DNA of 64,000 nt, taken from contig CBDAQR010000003.1 in the NCBI GenBank assembly GCA_965199055.1, positions 2,356,001 through 2,420,000 of the forward strand, given 5' to 3'. The notes under the pieces are model-generated. The model did not search any database. It saw nothing but the letters and a program-made list of their open reading frames with translations, and had not been told where the DNA came from. The first letter of the stretch is position 1. Each line of letters opens with the position of its first letter. Of the stretch, positions 17,253 to 26,655 are shown piece by piece. A program made the position numbers and the translations under genes. This stretch comes from CBDAQR01 sp965199055. Lineage in GTDB: Bacteria; Pseudomonadota; Gammaproteobacteria; Pseudomonadales; Halieaceae.

Positions 17253-18032
17253 TTAAGCCACTTCTCGGTATTGAACGGGTGTCATATCGTTCAATCCATC
17301 ATGGGGTCGTTCATGGTTATACAACACGATCCAGTCATCCGTGATCTCTCGAACTTCCTGCAATGTCTCGAACAGATATAAGTCCAATACTTCCTCTCGA
17401 TACGTGCGATTAAAACGTTCGATAAATCCATTTTGGTAAGGCTTGCCGGGCTTGATGAAATCGATCTGAATTCCATGCGCTTGCGCCCATTCAGCCAACG
17501 CCCCTGATGTAAATTCAGGGCCATTATCAACCCTGATAATAGCGGGATAGCCTCGCCAGGCTGCAATACGATCTAATGTATGTATCACTCGCTCCGTAGT
17601 AATGCCCGAATTGATATCTATCGCTAACACTTCTCGATTGAAATCATCAACCACATTGAACGTGCGAAACCGATGACCGTGACGCAAGGTATCGCTCATA
17701 AAATCCATCGACCAACAGATATTGGCTGATCTAGGAACGCGCAATGGCAACGGATTCCTATTCGGTATCCTGCGTTTTACTTTACGCCGTATATTCAGTT
17801 TTAACTCCATATAAACACGGTAAATCCGTTTGTGATTCCAACGTTTACCCAACGCTCTGAGCCGCTTACACAGCTTTGGAAAACCCCAGCGAGGGTGCTT
17901 CTCAACCAAGGCCAGCAACGCATCAATCAGCTCACTATCATCTACTCGCTTGGGCGTGTAGTAATACGCCGTGCGACTTAGCGCGGCTGCACCACAGGCC
18001 GCTCGAATGCTGACAGGGTAATCCTTGCGCAA
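17253..18032 (-). CDS. IS3-family transposase OrfB
   Basis: 259 residues with HTH_21 (LVEKHPRWGFPKLCKRLRAL) and an intact DDE core: Asp in WSMDFMSDTL, Asp in IRVDNGPEFTSG and Glu in NGFIERFNRTYREE. The frame is open upstream of the chosen start, as expected for an OrfAB frameshift fusion. The IS3 fragment at 9591-9735 is a relative of this protein. Confidence 0.92.
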   Translation of the reverse strand: MRKDYPVSIRAACGAAALSRTAYYYTPKRVDDSELIDALLALVEKHPRWGFPKLCKRLRALGKRWNHKRIYRVYMELKLNIRRKVKRRIPNRNPLPLRVPRSANICWSMDFMSDTLRHGHRFRTFNVVDDFNREVLAIDINSGITTERVIHTLDRIAAWRGYPAIIRVDNGPEFTSGALAEWAQAHGIQIDFIKPGKPYQNGFIERFNRTYREEVLDLYLFETLQEVREITDDWIVLYNHERPHDGLNDMTPVQYREVA

Positions 18033-18064
18033 ACGATCAACCCACTGCCGACGATGGACTGGCC

Positions 18065-18328
18065 CTAAAGCTTTTTTATGATCTCTTCCTGCATCTGACT
18101 CTTCAGGCTGAGATCGGCATACATCTGCTTGAGCTTGCGGTTCTCTTCTTCAAGTTCCTTGAGCCGCCGTACATCGGAGGCTTCCATTCCACCGTACTTA
18201 GAGCGCCACTTGTAAAAGGTGCTGAGTCCAATGCCATGCTCTCGACATATGTCCGGAACCGGCACTCCGCTTTCTGCTTGTTTGAGAAACGCCACAATCT
18301 GCGTTTCGCTGAACTTCGATTTGCGCAT
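18065..18328 (-). CDS. IS3-family transposase OrfA
   Basis: 87 residues, MRKSKFSETQIVAFLKQAES with HTH (VPDICREHGIGLSTFYKWRS) and leucine-zipper coiled coil (LKELEEENRKLKQMYADLSL). Standard IS407-like OrfA. Confidence 0.92.
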   Translation of the reverse strand: MRKSKFSETQIVAFLKQAESGVPVPDICREHGIGLSTFYKWRSKYGGMEASDVRRLKELEEENRKLKQMYADLSLKSQMQEEIIKKL

Positions 18329-18431
18329 ATGTAAAAACTCCTATCACGTTAGTTTGTAGAAATTTCTACGTATGAGTGGCGCTATTTTACGGGGTACTTA
18401 CAGCTGACTTTACGTATCAAAGGCGTAGCGT

Positions 18432-18648
18432 AAGAAACGAAAGGGAAAGAGGAGTGTTGGCAAAGGCATAGAGCAAGAAACGCGAGGGAAAAATGAGTGT
18501 TGGCAGATATGCTAATTGTTTTACAATTAGCGCCAAAAAGCAGCATCCCGCCCATCCTCTTTCCCCGAAACCGGGCCCCACCGTCTCGAGGCCGCCTCGA
18601 ATCACGGCACAGCAAGGGCAAGGAAAGGGCATCAAAAAGAGAAGACCA
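18432..18648 (+). other. Candidate oriT upstream of the mob genes
   Basis: Two ~31-bp direct repeats (18432-18462 and 18475-18505, both starting AAGAAACG and ending GTGTTGGCA) precede a perfect inverted repeat GCTAATTG (18511-18518) / CAATTAGC (18524-18531) with loop TTTTA. The arrangement (repeats, IR, then mobC and relaxase genes reading away) matches origins of transfer of small mobilisable plasmids. The nick site is not identifiable by eye. Confidence 0.5.
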
Positions 18649-19134
18649 ATGGAAAACGATGAACGCAAAACCGGTGCACCCGGCGTCGAAATTCTCCGCA
18701 AGCTGAGCCTTCGCGTGACCGACACCGAAAAAACGTTTCTCGAAACCGCGGCGGGCGAGCGTGGCTTTCGGACGCTGAACAAGTACCTGCGCTCGGTGCT
18801 GTTGCCATCCCAGCAAGTGCGCCCCACCGCCCCTGCTGGTGCTCCTTGCGTGCCCAAAGGCGGGTCGGATGCACAGCTGGGTGTGCGCATCACGGCGCAG
18901 GAGAAGGCGCTTTTCCGGCAGCGGTGTGCGGAGGAAGGGCTGACCGAGAGCGACGTTTTGCGCCGCCAAATTCGCATTTACACCCGCCAGTCGCCGGCTT
19001 TTGCGGGCCGGGAGCAGGCGCTGTTGCGCGAGGCCAACGCCGAATTGCGGCGTGTTGGCACGGACCTGACCCGGCTGGTGAAGCGCCTGCGCACCGCTCC
19101 CGGGGGGTTTCTGAGGACGATCTGGCGTCCATAG
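18649..19134 (+). CDS. MobC-like mobilisation accessory protein
   Basis: 161 residues from MENDERKTGAPG. Two ribbon-helix-helix-like segments, LSLRVTDTEKTFLETAAGER and LGVRITAQEKALFRQRCAEE, and a C-terminal helix LREANAELRRVGTDLTRLVK resemble MobC proteins, which bind oriT and help the relaxase open the strand. The relaxase gene starts 73 bases downstream. The start at 18649 was chosen because the upstream extension crosses the candidate oriT. Confidence 0.7.
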   Translation: MENDERKTGAPGVEILRKLSLRVTDTEKTFLETAAGERGFRTLNKYLRSVLLPSQQVRPTAPAGAPCVPKGGSDAQLGVRITAQEKALFRQRCAEEGLTESDVLRRQIRIYTRQSPAFAGREQALLREANAELRRVGTDLTRLVKRLRTAPGGFLRTIWRP

Positions 19135-19207
19135 CGGCGCTGCGTGATGCTGTTGCTGCGCAGCAGGGTGCTCTGAGAGACCTGATTCAGAGCAACCTCA
19201 ACCGGGT

Positions 19208-20302
19208 ATGTCCGGCATGAAAACTCTCGATGATCCGCTGTTTGATGATCCGAATCCGCGTCCGGGCAAGGCCCGTGATGTGTCTGTTTCGATGTCACTG
19301 TCACAGGCCCAGCGTCTGGCCCGGGGTTGTCCGCAGGCGGTGGTGCGGGTGCTGTCCTATGGCACATCGGTCGCGTCTGTGCGCCGTCAGGTGGCCTATA
19401 TTTCCCGCAACAACGCGCTCGCTGTTGAGGATCAGGACGGTGAGCGACTGGATGGTGAGGAGGTCAGGGTGCGCCTGAAGGACTGGTCGATGGACTACAA
19501 CCTGCGCCGAAACGTTTCCCGGGAGAGCATGCATCGGATGCTGTCTGCGCCCCCTGGTGCGGATGAAAAGCGGTCCGAGGCAGCGGCCAGGGCGTTTCTG
19601 AAAGCCACGTTCAGTGACACCCATGAGTACCTGTTTGTTCGCCACGATGACACCGGGCACGCTCACGTGCATGGTGTTGTCAAGATGACAGGGCATGATG
19701 GCCAGCGGCGTAATCCAGGCCGACTCGACCTTCGCCGGTGGCGCAGCCGCTATGCCGGGTGTTTGCGAGACCGGGGTGTTGAGGCGGATGCCCGTTCCCG
19801 ATTGGCCCGTGGTGTGGGTCAGACATCGCCCAAAAATGGCCTTTTCTGGATGGAGAGGCAGGGCAAAACACCGGATGTAAACGCCAACCAGCTGGACGTT
19901 GATAGGGCGATAGCAGAGTCCGATGTTGACTTTTCCGGGCTTCCCTGGGGGGTCCCTGCGCGGAAAAAGACCGAGGCCTACCGCAAAGCGATGGGCGCTG
20001 TTGGCCTGGCTTTGCTGGAGAAAGGGACGGCCCTGGAGAGCGAGCGGGGCATTATTAACGGGCGCGACATCCTGCAGGCTGCCGACAGGATACCGGTTCC
20101 GGTGACTGCCCGGGAGGCGCGTGTCAACGCCTTCAGGGCGTCTATTGCTATCCTGGAGTACGGGGGTCAGCGCATGGCTGAGCGAGCCCCTTCGCCGGCA
20201 AGTATTGAACGTGAGGCCCGGCGGCAAAGGACCCGCCGAGTGACAGACACTGGCCCAGAGCGCGATCAAGACCCGGGTGTCGAGCCGGATTTCGATTTTT
20301 GA
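19208..20302 (+). CDS. Plasmid mobilisation relaxase
   Basis: 364-residue relaxase that would nick oriT and pilot single-stranded DNA. The three-His metal motif is HDDTGHAHVHGVVK (His146, 151, 153, 155). Candidate catalytic tyrosines lie in VLSYGTS and AYISRNN. A basic C-terminal region follows (REARRQRTRRV). It is short and lacks helicase or primase domains, so it belongs to a mobilisable element of MOBP/MOBQ type and differs from the RlxS relaxase of the conjugative backbone at 29.6-31.3 kb. Confidence 0.8.
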   Translation: MSGMKTLDDPLFDDPNPRPGKARDVSVSMSLSQAQRLARGCPQAVVRVLSYGTSVASVRRQVAYISRNNALAVEDQDGERLDGEEVRVRLKDWSMDYNLRRNVSRESMHRMLSAPPGADEKRSEAAARAFLKATFSDTHEYLFVRHDDTGHAHVHGVVKMTGHDGQRRNPGRLDLRRWRSRYAGCLRDRGVEADARSRLARGVGQTSPKNGLFWMERQGKTPDVNANQLDVDRAIAESDVDFSGLPWGVPARKKTEAYRKAMGAVGLALLEKGTALESERGIINGRDILQAADRIPVPVTAREARVNAFRASIAILEYGGQRMAERAPSPASIEREARRQRTRRVTDTGPERDQDPGVEPDFDF

Positions 20303-20539
20303 TGCCCGATGAGGGTCTGGCGAAGTGCGGCCACACCGCGGTCTCTCCCTGCGCAATCCTTTCCATGCAGCGTGCCGCGGCATTTGCGCCAAGGCGGGCT
20401 GATCGCTGACGGATTGTGATGATTGAGAGCACTGATACCCCGGCAAAGCCGTCGGTGGCCCTGTGCCGGTTGGTGTCGCCCTGGAGCAGGCCCTGTGGTC
20501 TTGTGGCAAGCCCCGGGGTGTTACCCACCGCGGGGCAGG
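20303..20539. other. No recognisable gene
   Basis: Short ORFs only. This is the downstream flank of the relaxase gene before IS debris begins. Confidence 0.4.
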
Positions 20540-20835
20540 CCGTCTTTATCCATTCGCTATTTCGGGCAGCTGGCTGAGGCTGGATTTACCGTTTCGGTGG
20601 GCAGCGTTGGCAACTCTTGTGACAATGCTTGGGCAGAGACAGTCAACGGCCTCTTCAAGGCTGAGGTTATCCACAAGGAGGCCTTTGGAGAGGCCTTGAC
20701 GATGTTGAGCGGGCGACGCTTACCTGGACGGACGGGTTCAACCATCAGCGGCTTCCTGGCCCAATCGGGGACAGGCCGCCAGCTGAAGACGAAATGGCGT
20801 ATTGTCAGGATGGGTCAGCTCATAATGCTTGACTC
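20540..20835 (+). pseudogene. IS3-family OrfB C-terminal fragment, frameshifted
   Basis: The frame encodes SLSIRYFGQLAEAGFTVSVG, then NSCDNAWAETVNGLFKAEVI with the catalytic Glu. After a shift near 20690 it continues as DVERATLTWTDGFNHQRLLG then PIGDRPPAEDEMAY. This is the last third of an IS3-family integrase of a third subgroup. The 5' part is missing. Confidence 0.82.
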
Positions 20836-21511
20836 AAACAAAACGCTCTCCCGCCCTCCGATACCTGGGTGATTCAGTCAAACCAATTGGAAATGACGGT
20901 AGAGCGGGAGTAACCCGACTGGCCGTTTTTTGCCCCGCCCGGTATCGCCGCGTCGGATTGGGAATTGATTCGTTCTGTGTCGTAGCAGGACGACGTTTGG
21001 CGGCGACAGGTGGTTGAGGGTGTGGCGAGACCCGGTGCCGGACGCCCTCCCTGATGTACTGGCGCTCGTCCACCGCGTGCGCAAGGCCCGGCGATTGAAG
21101 AGGCGTAGCAAGGATCGGTTGTTCTGGTCAGGTACATGAAGATGACTTTACTCAACGAGATGGACCGCCTTCTACGGCGTAACATGGAAGGGCGTTGGTC
21201 GGATATACCCGCAGACCGACATCGATACTGACGCCGGGGCGGCACACGGTAAGCGGTATCCGACCCAGGCCCGCACGGGCGCAGGCCGCAATAGAGGGCT
21301 TTGCGTTTTACCGCGTGTTGCCCGACAGGCCAAACACATCGAGCCGATACTCCCGGGCATGGTGTCTACCGTGTTTGAGCGTTGGCAGTGATTCTGTATG
21401 GGCCTGTTTCCTGAGCGTGCGTGTTGCTCTTGCGCCTTGATGCAGCCAACGATTGCGCGCGTCAGAATAAAGGGTTTCGCATAAAGGGCCGCCTGCAAGG
21501 AGCTGATAGCC
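20836..21511. other. Junction debris between the mob cassette and the trb operon
   Basis: No intact gene. An IS-end-like sequence (GACTCAAACAAAACGCTCTC, 20830-20849) closes the IS3 fragment. The remaining ~650 bases match nothing I recognise. The TrbE reading frame continues nominally to 21308, but its protein stops resembling TrbE at about 21512. Confidence 0.5.
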
Positions 21512-22402
21512 GTCCAGCGCATCGAGAATACCGGGACGGGTGGTGTTCGGGAAACCAAGTATGGTCAGCGTGCGCAGATGCTTCTCGCCCAGCATCGGTT
21601 CCAGCCCACCGGTGAGCGACGTGTCGACGAGCACGCCGTCGAGATACATGGGCGTTTCAGGGACATTGACCGGATGGCGCTTCGTGGAGACCGTCCCATG
21701 CAGGAAGGTCAGGGTCTGCGTATCATCAAGCGCACGGACCTCGGGCAGGAAACCGCTGAGCAGGTCCAACACCCGCTCGGTCTCTTGCCCAAACCGGGCC
21801 AGTTCCTGCCGCCAGTTCCGAATGCCGGCCAGCCCTTCGCTTGCGCTCCGGGCGTTCGTCGCTTCGAAACGTCCACCGGACGTTCCGAGCCGCCTGGCGG
21901 CGGACCGCTCCTCACCCCCCTTCCGGTCGCGCTCCAGAAGGGCATTTTCTGTGCGCGCCTGCGCGTCCGGCGGCGGCATATATAAAAGTGTGAGGTGATA
22001 GCGGCTCTCGAAATGCTGGCCCTGCGCGTTTGCCGGGGAATCGCTCCACTGGAGCGATTCCTGATCCGGCTCACCTTCAAACGCGGCGCGGCGTTCTTCA
22101 TCAACCAGCCATGAGGCGGCGTCCGGAAATTCCGATGACGGATAATGCTGCGCCTCAAGACGCTCTGCATCGAAAAACAGCGCCCAGCCGGAGCCGAGAC
22201 GCTTCAGCGCATTGTTGGCGCGGGCGCACAGACCGACCAGTTCGGCCTCGGTAGCGCTTTCCAGGTCTGGACTTTGATACCGGAAGGTGCGCTGGAAGCT
22301 GCCGTCCTTGTTCAATACAATGCCGGGCGCGATCAATGCCGCCCAGGGCAGCAGATCGGCAAGACGGTCGGCTTTGTTGCGGTATTCGCCCAGACTTAAC
22401 AT
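21512..22402 (-). pseudogene. trbE: Conjugal transfer ATPase TrbE (VirB4), N-terminal ~297 residues only
   Basis: VirB4-type ATPase that powers type IV secretion and pilus assembly. The start at MLSLGEYRNKADRLADLLPW (22402) and the blocks LNKDGSFQRTFRYQSPDLES, GSGWALFFDAERLEAQHYPS and LTGGLEPMLGEKHLRTLTIL are typical. Resemblance ends after RPGILDALD. A normal TrbE has ~810 residues with Walker A and B motifs in the missing half. The frame then reads ~67 unrelated residues. The operon genes that normally follow (trbJ, L, F, G, I) are absent from the window, so this transfer apparatus cannot be complete here. Confidence 0.85.
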
Positions 22403-22412
22403 GGAAACTCTC

Positions 22413-22682
22413 TCAGCATCGCCACCACCCCCGTTGACGCAAATGGCGGGCGAGCACGGCCATGAAATCCGGATCGCGTTTGGCGGCAAACACGGCGAGC
22501 GTATGCCCGGCGACAAACAGCACCAGCCCGGCGATCCATTGCTGGAGGCCGAGGCCGATGGCGGCGGCGAGTGTGCCGTTCAGGATGGCGACCGCGCGCG
22601 GCGCACCGCCAAGCAGGATCGGCTCGGTCAGCGCACGGTGAACAGGGACCTCGAACCCCTCGATATGTGAAGACGCAGCCAT
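22413..22682 (-). CDS. trbD: Conjugal transfer protein TrbD (VirB3)
   Basis: 89-residue inner-membrane component of the type IV secretion channel. It begins MAASSHIEGFEVPVHRALTE (the conserved EGFEVPVHRALTEPILLGG block) and has two hydrophobic segments around residues 30-60 (AVAILNGTLAAAIGLGLQQW, then LVLFVAGHTLAVFA). It sits between trbC and trbE with near-contiguous spacing. Intact. Confidence 0.9.
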   Translation of the reverse strand: MAASSHIEGFEVPVHRALTEPILLGGAPRAVAILNGTLAAAIGLGLQQWIAGLVLFVAGHTLAVFAAKRDPDFMAVLARHLRQRGWWRC

Positions 22683-22991
22683 CTAGAGAAGCGCCCCGCC
22701 ACCGAAGGAGAAGAAGGAGAGGAAGAACGAGCTGGCGGCAAAGGCAATTGAGAGACCGAAGACAATCTGGATCAGCCGCCGGAACCCACCCGAGCTTTCG
22801 CCAAAGGCCAGTGTCAGACCGGTGAGGATGATGATAATCACCGCGACGATCTTGGCGACCGGCCCTTGCACCGATTCCAATATCCGTTGAAGCGGCGCTT
22901 CCCACGGCATGCCGGAGCCGGCCGCATAGGCGGGCGCAGTGATCGCAAACGTGGTGGCGGAAGAGAGAAAGTAGCGCAGTTTCTTACGCAT
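22683..22991 (-). CDS. trbC: Conjugal transfer pilin TrbC (VirB2)
   Basis: 102-residue pilin precursor. A leader (KLRYFLSSATTFAITAPAYA-A) is followed by the mature pilin with two hydrophobic helices (IVAVIIIILTGLTLAFGES and LSIAFAASSFFLSFFSFGGG). Its stop directly abuts trbD. Family members are processed and in some systems cyclised to form the conjugative pilus. Intact. Confidence 0.9.
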   Translation of the reverse strand: MRKKLRYFLSSATTFAITAPAYAAGSGMPWEAPLQRILESVQGPVAKIVAVIIIILTGLTLAFGESSGGFRRLIQIVFGLSIAFAASSFFLSFFSFGGGALL

Positions 22992-23002
22992 GATGGTTCC
23001 TT

Positions 23003-23965
23003 TCAGAGTTGATGAAGCTGAGGGAGGGAAATGTTTGTGACGGCGTAATCGCCTTGGCTGTCAAGACCCGTCACTTCAGCGATGGTCTCGATGCGGCGAT
23101 CACTGCCGCGACCGGCGATAAACACCACCATGTCGATGGCATCAGCGATCAGCCGGCGCGGAACGATGGTGACGCTTTCCTGCACGAGCTGTTCGATGCG
23201 ATAGAGCGCCGAACGCGCCGAATTGGCATGCACCGTGGCGATGCCGCCGGGATGGCCGGTGTTCCAGGCCTTGAGCATGTCGAGCGCTTCCGCGCCGCGC
23301 ACTTCCCCGACGATGATGCGGTCAGGTCGCAGGCGCAGGGTCGAGCGCACCAGATCACCCATCGACACCGCACCCGCGCGGGTTCTGAGCGCCACGCAAT
23401 CCTTCGCCGCGCATTGCAGCTCGCGCGTGTCCTCAATCAGGATCACCCGCTCGTCGCAGTCGGCGATTTCGGCCAACAGCGCGTTGGTCAGCGTCGTCTT
23501 GCCGGAAGATGTGCCACCGGCAACCAGAAGGTTCTTGCGATCCCGCACCGCCTTGCGCAAAGCCTCGGCCTGGATCGGCACCATGACATGATCGCGGACA
23601 TAATCAGCGATGGTCAAAATCCCGGTCGCCGGTTTGCGGATGGCAAAACATGGCCCCAATGCTACCGGCGGCAACAGCCCCTCGAAACGCTCGCCAGACG
23701 GCAATTCCGCACTGACGATGGGATTGTCCGTATGCACCTCGGCCCGCACATAGGAGGCCACCAGGCGAATGATCCGTTCGGTCTCGGATGGATGGATGCG
23801 CACGCCGATAGTGCCGCGGCCTTCGCCGAGCCGGTCGATCCAGAGCTTGCCATCGGGATTGACCATCACTTCAATCACAGCAGGATCGCCCAAAGCCTCC
23901 GCAATCACCGGCCCCATGGCCGTTTTGAGCATGGCGCGGCGGCGCTCTTCGGATGTGTCGCTCAT
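23003..23965 (-). CDS. trbB: Conjugal transfer ATPase TrbB (VirB11)
   Basis: 320-residue hexameric secretion ATPase at the cytoplasmic base of the T4SS. It contains Walker A GGTSSGKT (150-157), the Asp box LIEDTRELQC, Walker B-like RIIVGEVRGAEAL and the His box TGHPGGIATVHANS. Length and motifs are complete. Its ATG overlaps the stop of the CopG-like gene by four bases. Confidence 0.95.
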   Translation of the reverse strand: MSDTSEERRRAMLKTAMGPVIAEALGDPAVIEVMVNPDGKLWIDRLGEGRGTIGVRIHPSETERIIRLVASYVRAEVHTDNPIVSAELPSGERFEGLLPPVALGPCFAIRKPATGILTIADYVRDHVMVPIQAEALRKAVRDRKNLLVAGGTSSGKTTLTNALLAEIADCDERVILIEDTRELQCAAKDCVALRTRAGAVSMGDLVRSTLRLRPDRIIVGEVRGAEALDMLKAWNTGHPGGIATVHANSARSALYRIEQLVQESVTIVPRRLIADAIDMVVFIAGRGSDRRIETIAEVTGLDSQGDYAVTNISLPQLHQL

Positions 23966-24375
23966 TCGGAATCCTCGGTGTTTTTGAGAGAGCGCTTGCC
24001 GCCCGCGATCTGGCGGCCAACCTGCTCGATGAATTTCTGGAAACGGTTGCGCGCCACTGCCTGCGCCGACGCATCAGGCACGGGGGTATGCGCGTTGAAG
24101 GTGCGGTAAAGCTTGACGAAAAAGGCGAGGCTCTCGGTCAGCACGTCGAGATCGCGCCGGACGAGGCCAAGATCGCGCGTCACCCGATCGAGGCGGATTT
24201 TCAGCGCCTCGTCGATCTCACGCGCGCCCCGATGGCGGATGTAATGGCGGATGGCATCGGAAATGATGGCGGACTTGGACGCGCCCGGCTTTGCCGCCAG
24301 CGCCTCCAATTCGGCGCTGGTCTCTTCGTCAATGTAAATATTGTGACGTGGCTTCATGTATTCCTGCCCTGACAC
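23962..24375 (-). CDS. CopG/ribbon-helix-helix protein of the trb operon
   Basis: 137 residues. The N-terminal ribbon-helix-helix domain is MKPRHNIYIDEETSAELEAL with KSAIISDAIRHYIRHRG; a C-terminal helical region follows. It is commonly found just before trbB in Trb-type conjugative elements and probably regulates transfer operons. A conserved sequence upstream of it (24418-24439) also occurs upstream of traG, a candidate binding site. Confidence 0.85.
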   Translation of the reverse strand: MSGQEYMKPRHNIYIDEETSAELEALAAKPGASKSAIISDAIRHYIRHRGAREIDEALKIRLDRVTRDLGLVRRDLDVLTESLAFFVKLYRTFNAHTPVPDASAQAVARNRFQKFIEQVGRQIAGGKRSLKNTEDSE

Positions 24376-24417
24376 ATAGAAAGTCAGAACAAGGATCGTC
24401 TAAGCTGCCGGAATCTC

Positions 24418-24439
24418 TTATATCCTTTATGTACGACGA
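24418..24439 (-). promoter_or_regulatory. Promoter/operator motif shared with traG, copy 1
   Basis: On the + strand this is TTATA-n-CC-n-TTATGTACGA-n-GA. Read on the minus strand it places a -10-like TATAAG about 43 bases before the CopG-like start. The same motif with identical spacing lies at 26553-26574. Confidence 0.6.
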
Positions 24440-24464
24440 CGCACGATCACGTGCGGGATCTTAC

Positions 24465-26488
24465 TCAAAACCCGTCCAGAAGATCCCTGTCCGGCCCCAT
24501 GGCTTCGTTGACACCATAGGCGCGCGCGGGTGTGGCGGTGCGATCGATCATGTTCTTATCGGCAGTGCTGTCAGAATCATCATCCAGCAGGTTCGGCAAT
24601 TCGCCCTGCTCGGGCTCAGTGGTTTTAACAATTTCTTCCGCTCCCCCAGGATGGCGCTGTTGCTGCATCCCGCCTTCGTCAGTGGGTGCCGATTTTGTAT
24701 CATCCTGGGCGGCAAGACGCGTGTCAGCTTTGCGCACCTGCCTGCCCCAGTCATCAGGGCGGATTTCCGGTTTGTCAGCATAATCGCTTGTCGCCAGCAC
24801 TGGCGCAGGCAGCACCCGCCCGGTGAAATTCCCGTCCTCGTAATATCTGAGTTTATTCGCCCGGATCGGCGCAAGGCCGGAGACCAGAACCAACTCATCC
24901 GTCGGCGGAAGCTGCATCACCTCGCCAGGCGTGAGCAAGGGCCGCGCGGTTTCCTGGCGGCTGACCATGACATGGCTGAGCCAGGGTGCCAGCCGATGAC
25001 CGGCATAATTGCGCATGGCACGCAGTTCGGTGGCCGTGCCCAGCGCATCGGAAATCCGCTTGGCGGTACGCTCGTCATTGCTGCTGAAAGCAATGCGCAC
25101 GTGGCAATTGTCGAGGATGGCGTTATTCTCACCGTAAGCCTTGGAAATCTGGTTAAGGCTCTGCGCGATGAGATAAGCCCGGATGCCGTACCCGGCCATG
25201 AAGGCCAAGGTCGTCTCGAAGAAATCGAGCCGTCCCAAAGCGGGAAACTCATCCAGCATCATCAAAAGCTGGTGCTTGCGCGACTTCTTCGGGTCGCCCT
25301 CCAGCCGCTCGGTCAACCGCCGCCCGATCTGATTGAGCACCAACCGCACCAGAGGTTTCGTCCGCGAAATATCCGACGGCGGCACCACGAGGTAAAGCGA
25401 GACGGGATGCTTGGCATCCATCAGGTCGGCGATGCGCCAGTCACAGGCCGCAGTCGCCGCCGCGACGGTCGGATCGCGATAGAGCCCGAGGAACGACATG
25501 GCGGTCGAAAGCACGCCAGAACGTTCATTCTCGGATTTGTTCAGAACCTCGCGCGCGGCCGAGGCCACCACCGGATGCACCTCCGGATTTTCCACCGTTC
25601 CGAGATGATTGGTCTCCATCATCCGCCTGAGCGTCGCCGCGAAGGACCGCTTCGGATCCGACAGAAAAGTCGCGACACGCGCCAGCGTCTTCTCCTCCTC
25701 GGCATAAAGCACATGCAGGATGGCGCCGACCAGCAGCGCATGGCTGGTCTTTTCCCAATGGTTCCGGCGTTCAAGCGCGCCTTCGGGATCGACCAGAATA
25801 TCGGCGATATTCTGGACGTCTCGCACCTCGTCCGGCCCTTGCGCACTTCGATGAGCGGATTGTAACGGGCGGAATGTGGGTCGGTTGGGTTGAACAAGAG
25901 GCAATGCGAAAACCTGGTACGCCAACCGGCGGTCAACTGCCAGTTTTCGCCCTTGATGTCGTGGATCACCACCGAGCCGGTCCAGGACAGCAACGTCGGC
26001 ACGACCAGCCCGACGCCTTTGCCGGAGCGCGTCGGCGCGAAAGCCATGACATGCTCCGGCCCGTCATGACGCAGGTACTTGTCCTGAAACTGACCAAGGA
26101 ACACGCCCGCCGACCGGAACAGCCCGGCTTGTCCGATCTCCCCCTTCAAGGCCCAGCGCGAGGACCCATAGGTCGTCACCAACCGGCTCTGCCGCGCGCG
26201 CCACAGCGAACCGATCACCGCCGCCGCGCAGCCCATGAAGCCGGATGCCCCTGCCAGCATGCCCGCCTTGTCGAACACCTCGGGCGCATAGGCCTCAAAG
26301 AAATACCACCACTCGAACAACTTCCACGGCTTATAAACCGGCCAGCCGGAGAAGACGAACCATGGCGGTCCGAGCTGCGCTTGATAGCCCAGCATGTCCG
26401 CGCACCACTGTGTCGCCGCCCACACGCCCAGAATGACGATGGCGAACACAATAGCGATCTGGCCGATCAGGAGTTTGGTGGGGGTCAT
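24465..26488 (-). pseudogene. traG: Conjugal coupling protein TraG (VirD4), one-base frameshift
   Basis: Type IV coupling protein that recruits the relaxosome to the channel. The N-terminal half starts MTPTKLLIGQIAIVFAIVIL (26488), has two membrane helices and Walker A APTRSGKG (151-158). The C-terminal half has LLMMLDEFPALGRLDFFE, AQSLNQI and SRQETARPLLTPGEVMQLPP. The two are in different frames: after NPLIEVRKG the original frame continues as PDEVRDVQN only if one C is restored in the GGGCCGG run (+ strand 25832-25840). Joined, the protein is ~674 residues, normal for TraG. A sequencing error is possible. Confidence 0.92.
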
Positions 26489-26552
26489 GGCAAAGGGCTC
26501 CGTTCTTCGATAAGACAAACGGAGCAAGTATCGCGTGCATGGCCAGAGTGTG

Positions 26553-26574
26553 TTATAGCCCTTATGTACGATGA
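26553..26574 (-). promoter_or_regulatory. Promoter/operator motif shared with the trb operon, copy 2
   Basis: The same TTATA-n-CC-n-TTATGTACGA-n-GA pattern as 24418-24439, here ~65 bases upstream of the traG ATG, with TATAAC as the -10-like box on the minus strand. Suggests co-regulation, possibly by the adjacent ribbon-helix-helix protein. Confidence 0.6.
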
Positions 26575-26655
26575 ACTGCGACCTAACAGTGTGATTTTCA
26601 AACAACAACATAATTATGAGACAAAGTATTTGTTTGAAATTGCATACCAATTGAA

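Larger units (their letters stand above)
17212..18402 (-). mobile_element. IS3-family element with TGTAARTACCCC ends
   Basis: The left end TGTAAATACCCC (17212) and right end GGGGTACTTACA (ending 18402) form an inverted repeat that continues imperfectly inward. It contains OrfA and OrfB. Flanking bases show no target duplication. Left of it is gammaproteobacterial chromosome-like DNA and right of it a plasmid mobilisation region, so it marks a junction. Confidence 0.85.

Noticed and set aside
21308..21511. Last 67 codons of the trbE frame as genuine TrbE
   Set aside because: The residues after ILDALD do not resemble TrbE (no YRWVTRWIALDK-type block) and continue into transposon debris.
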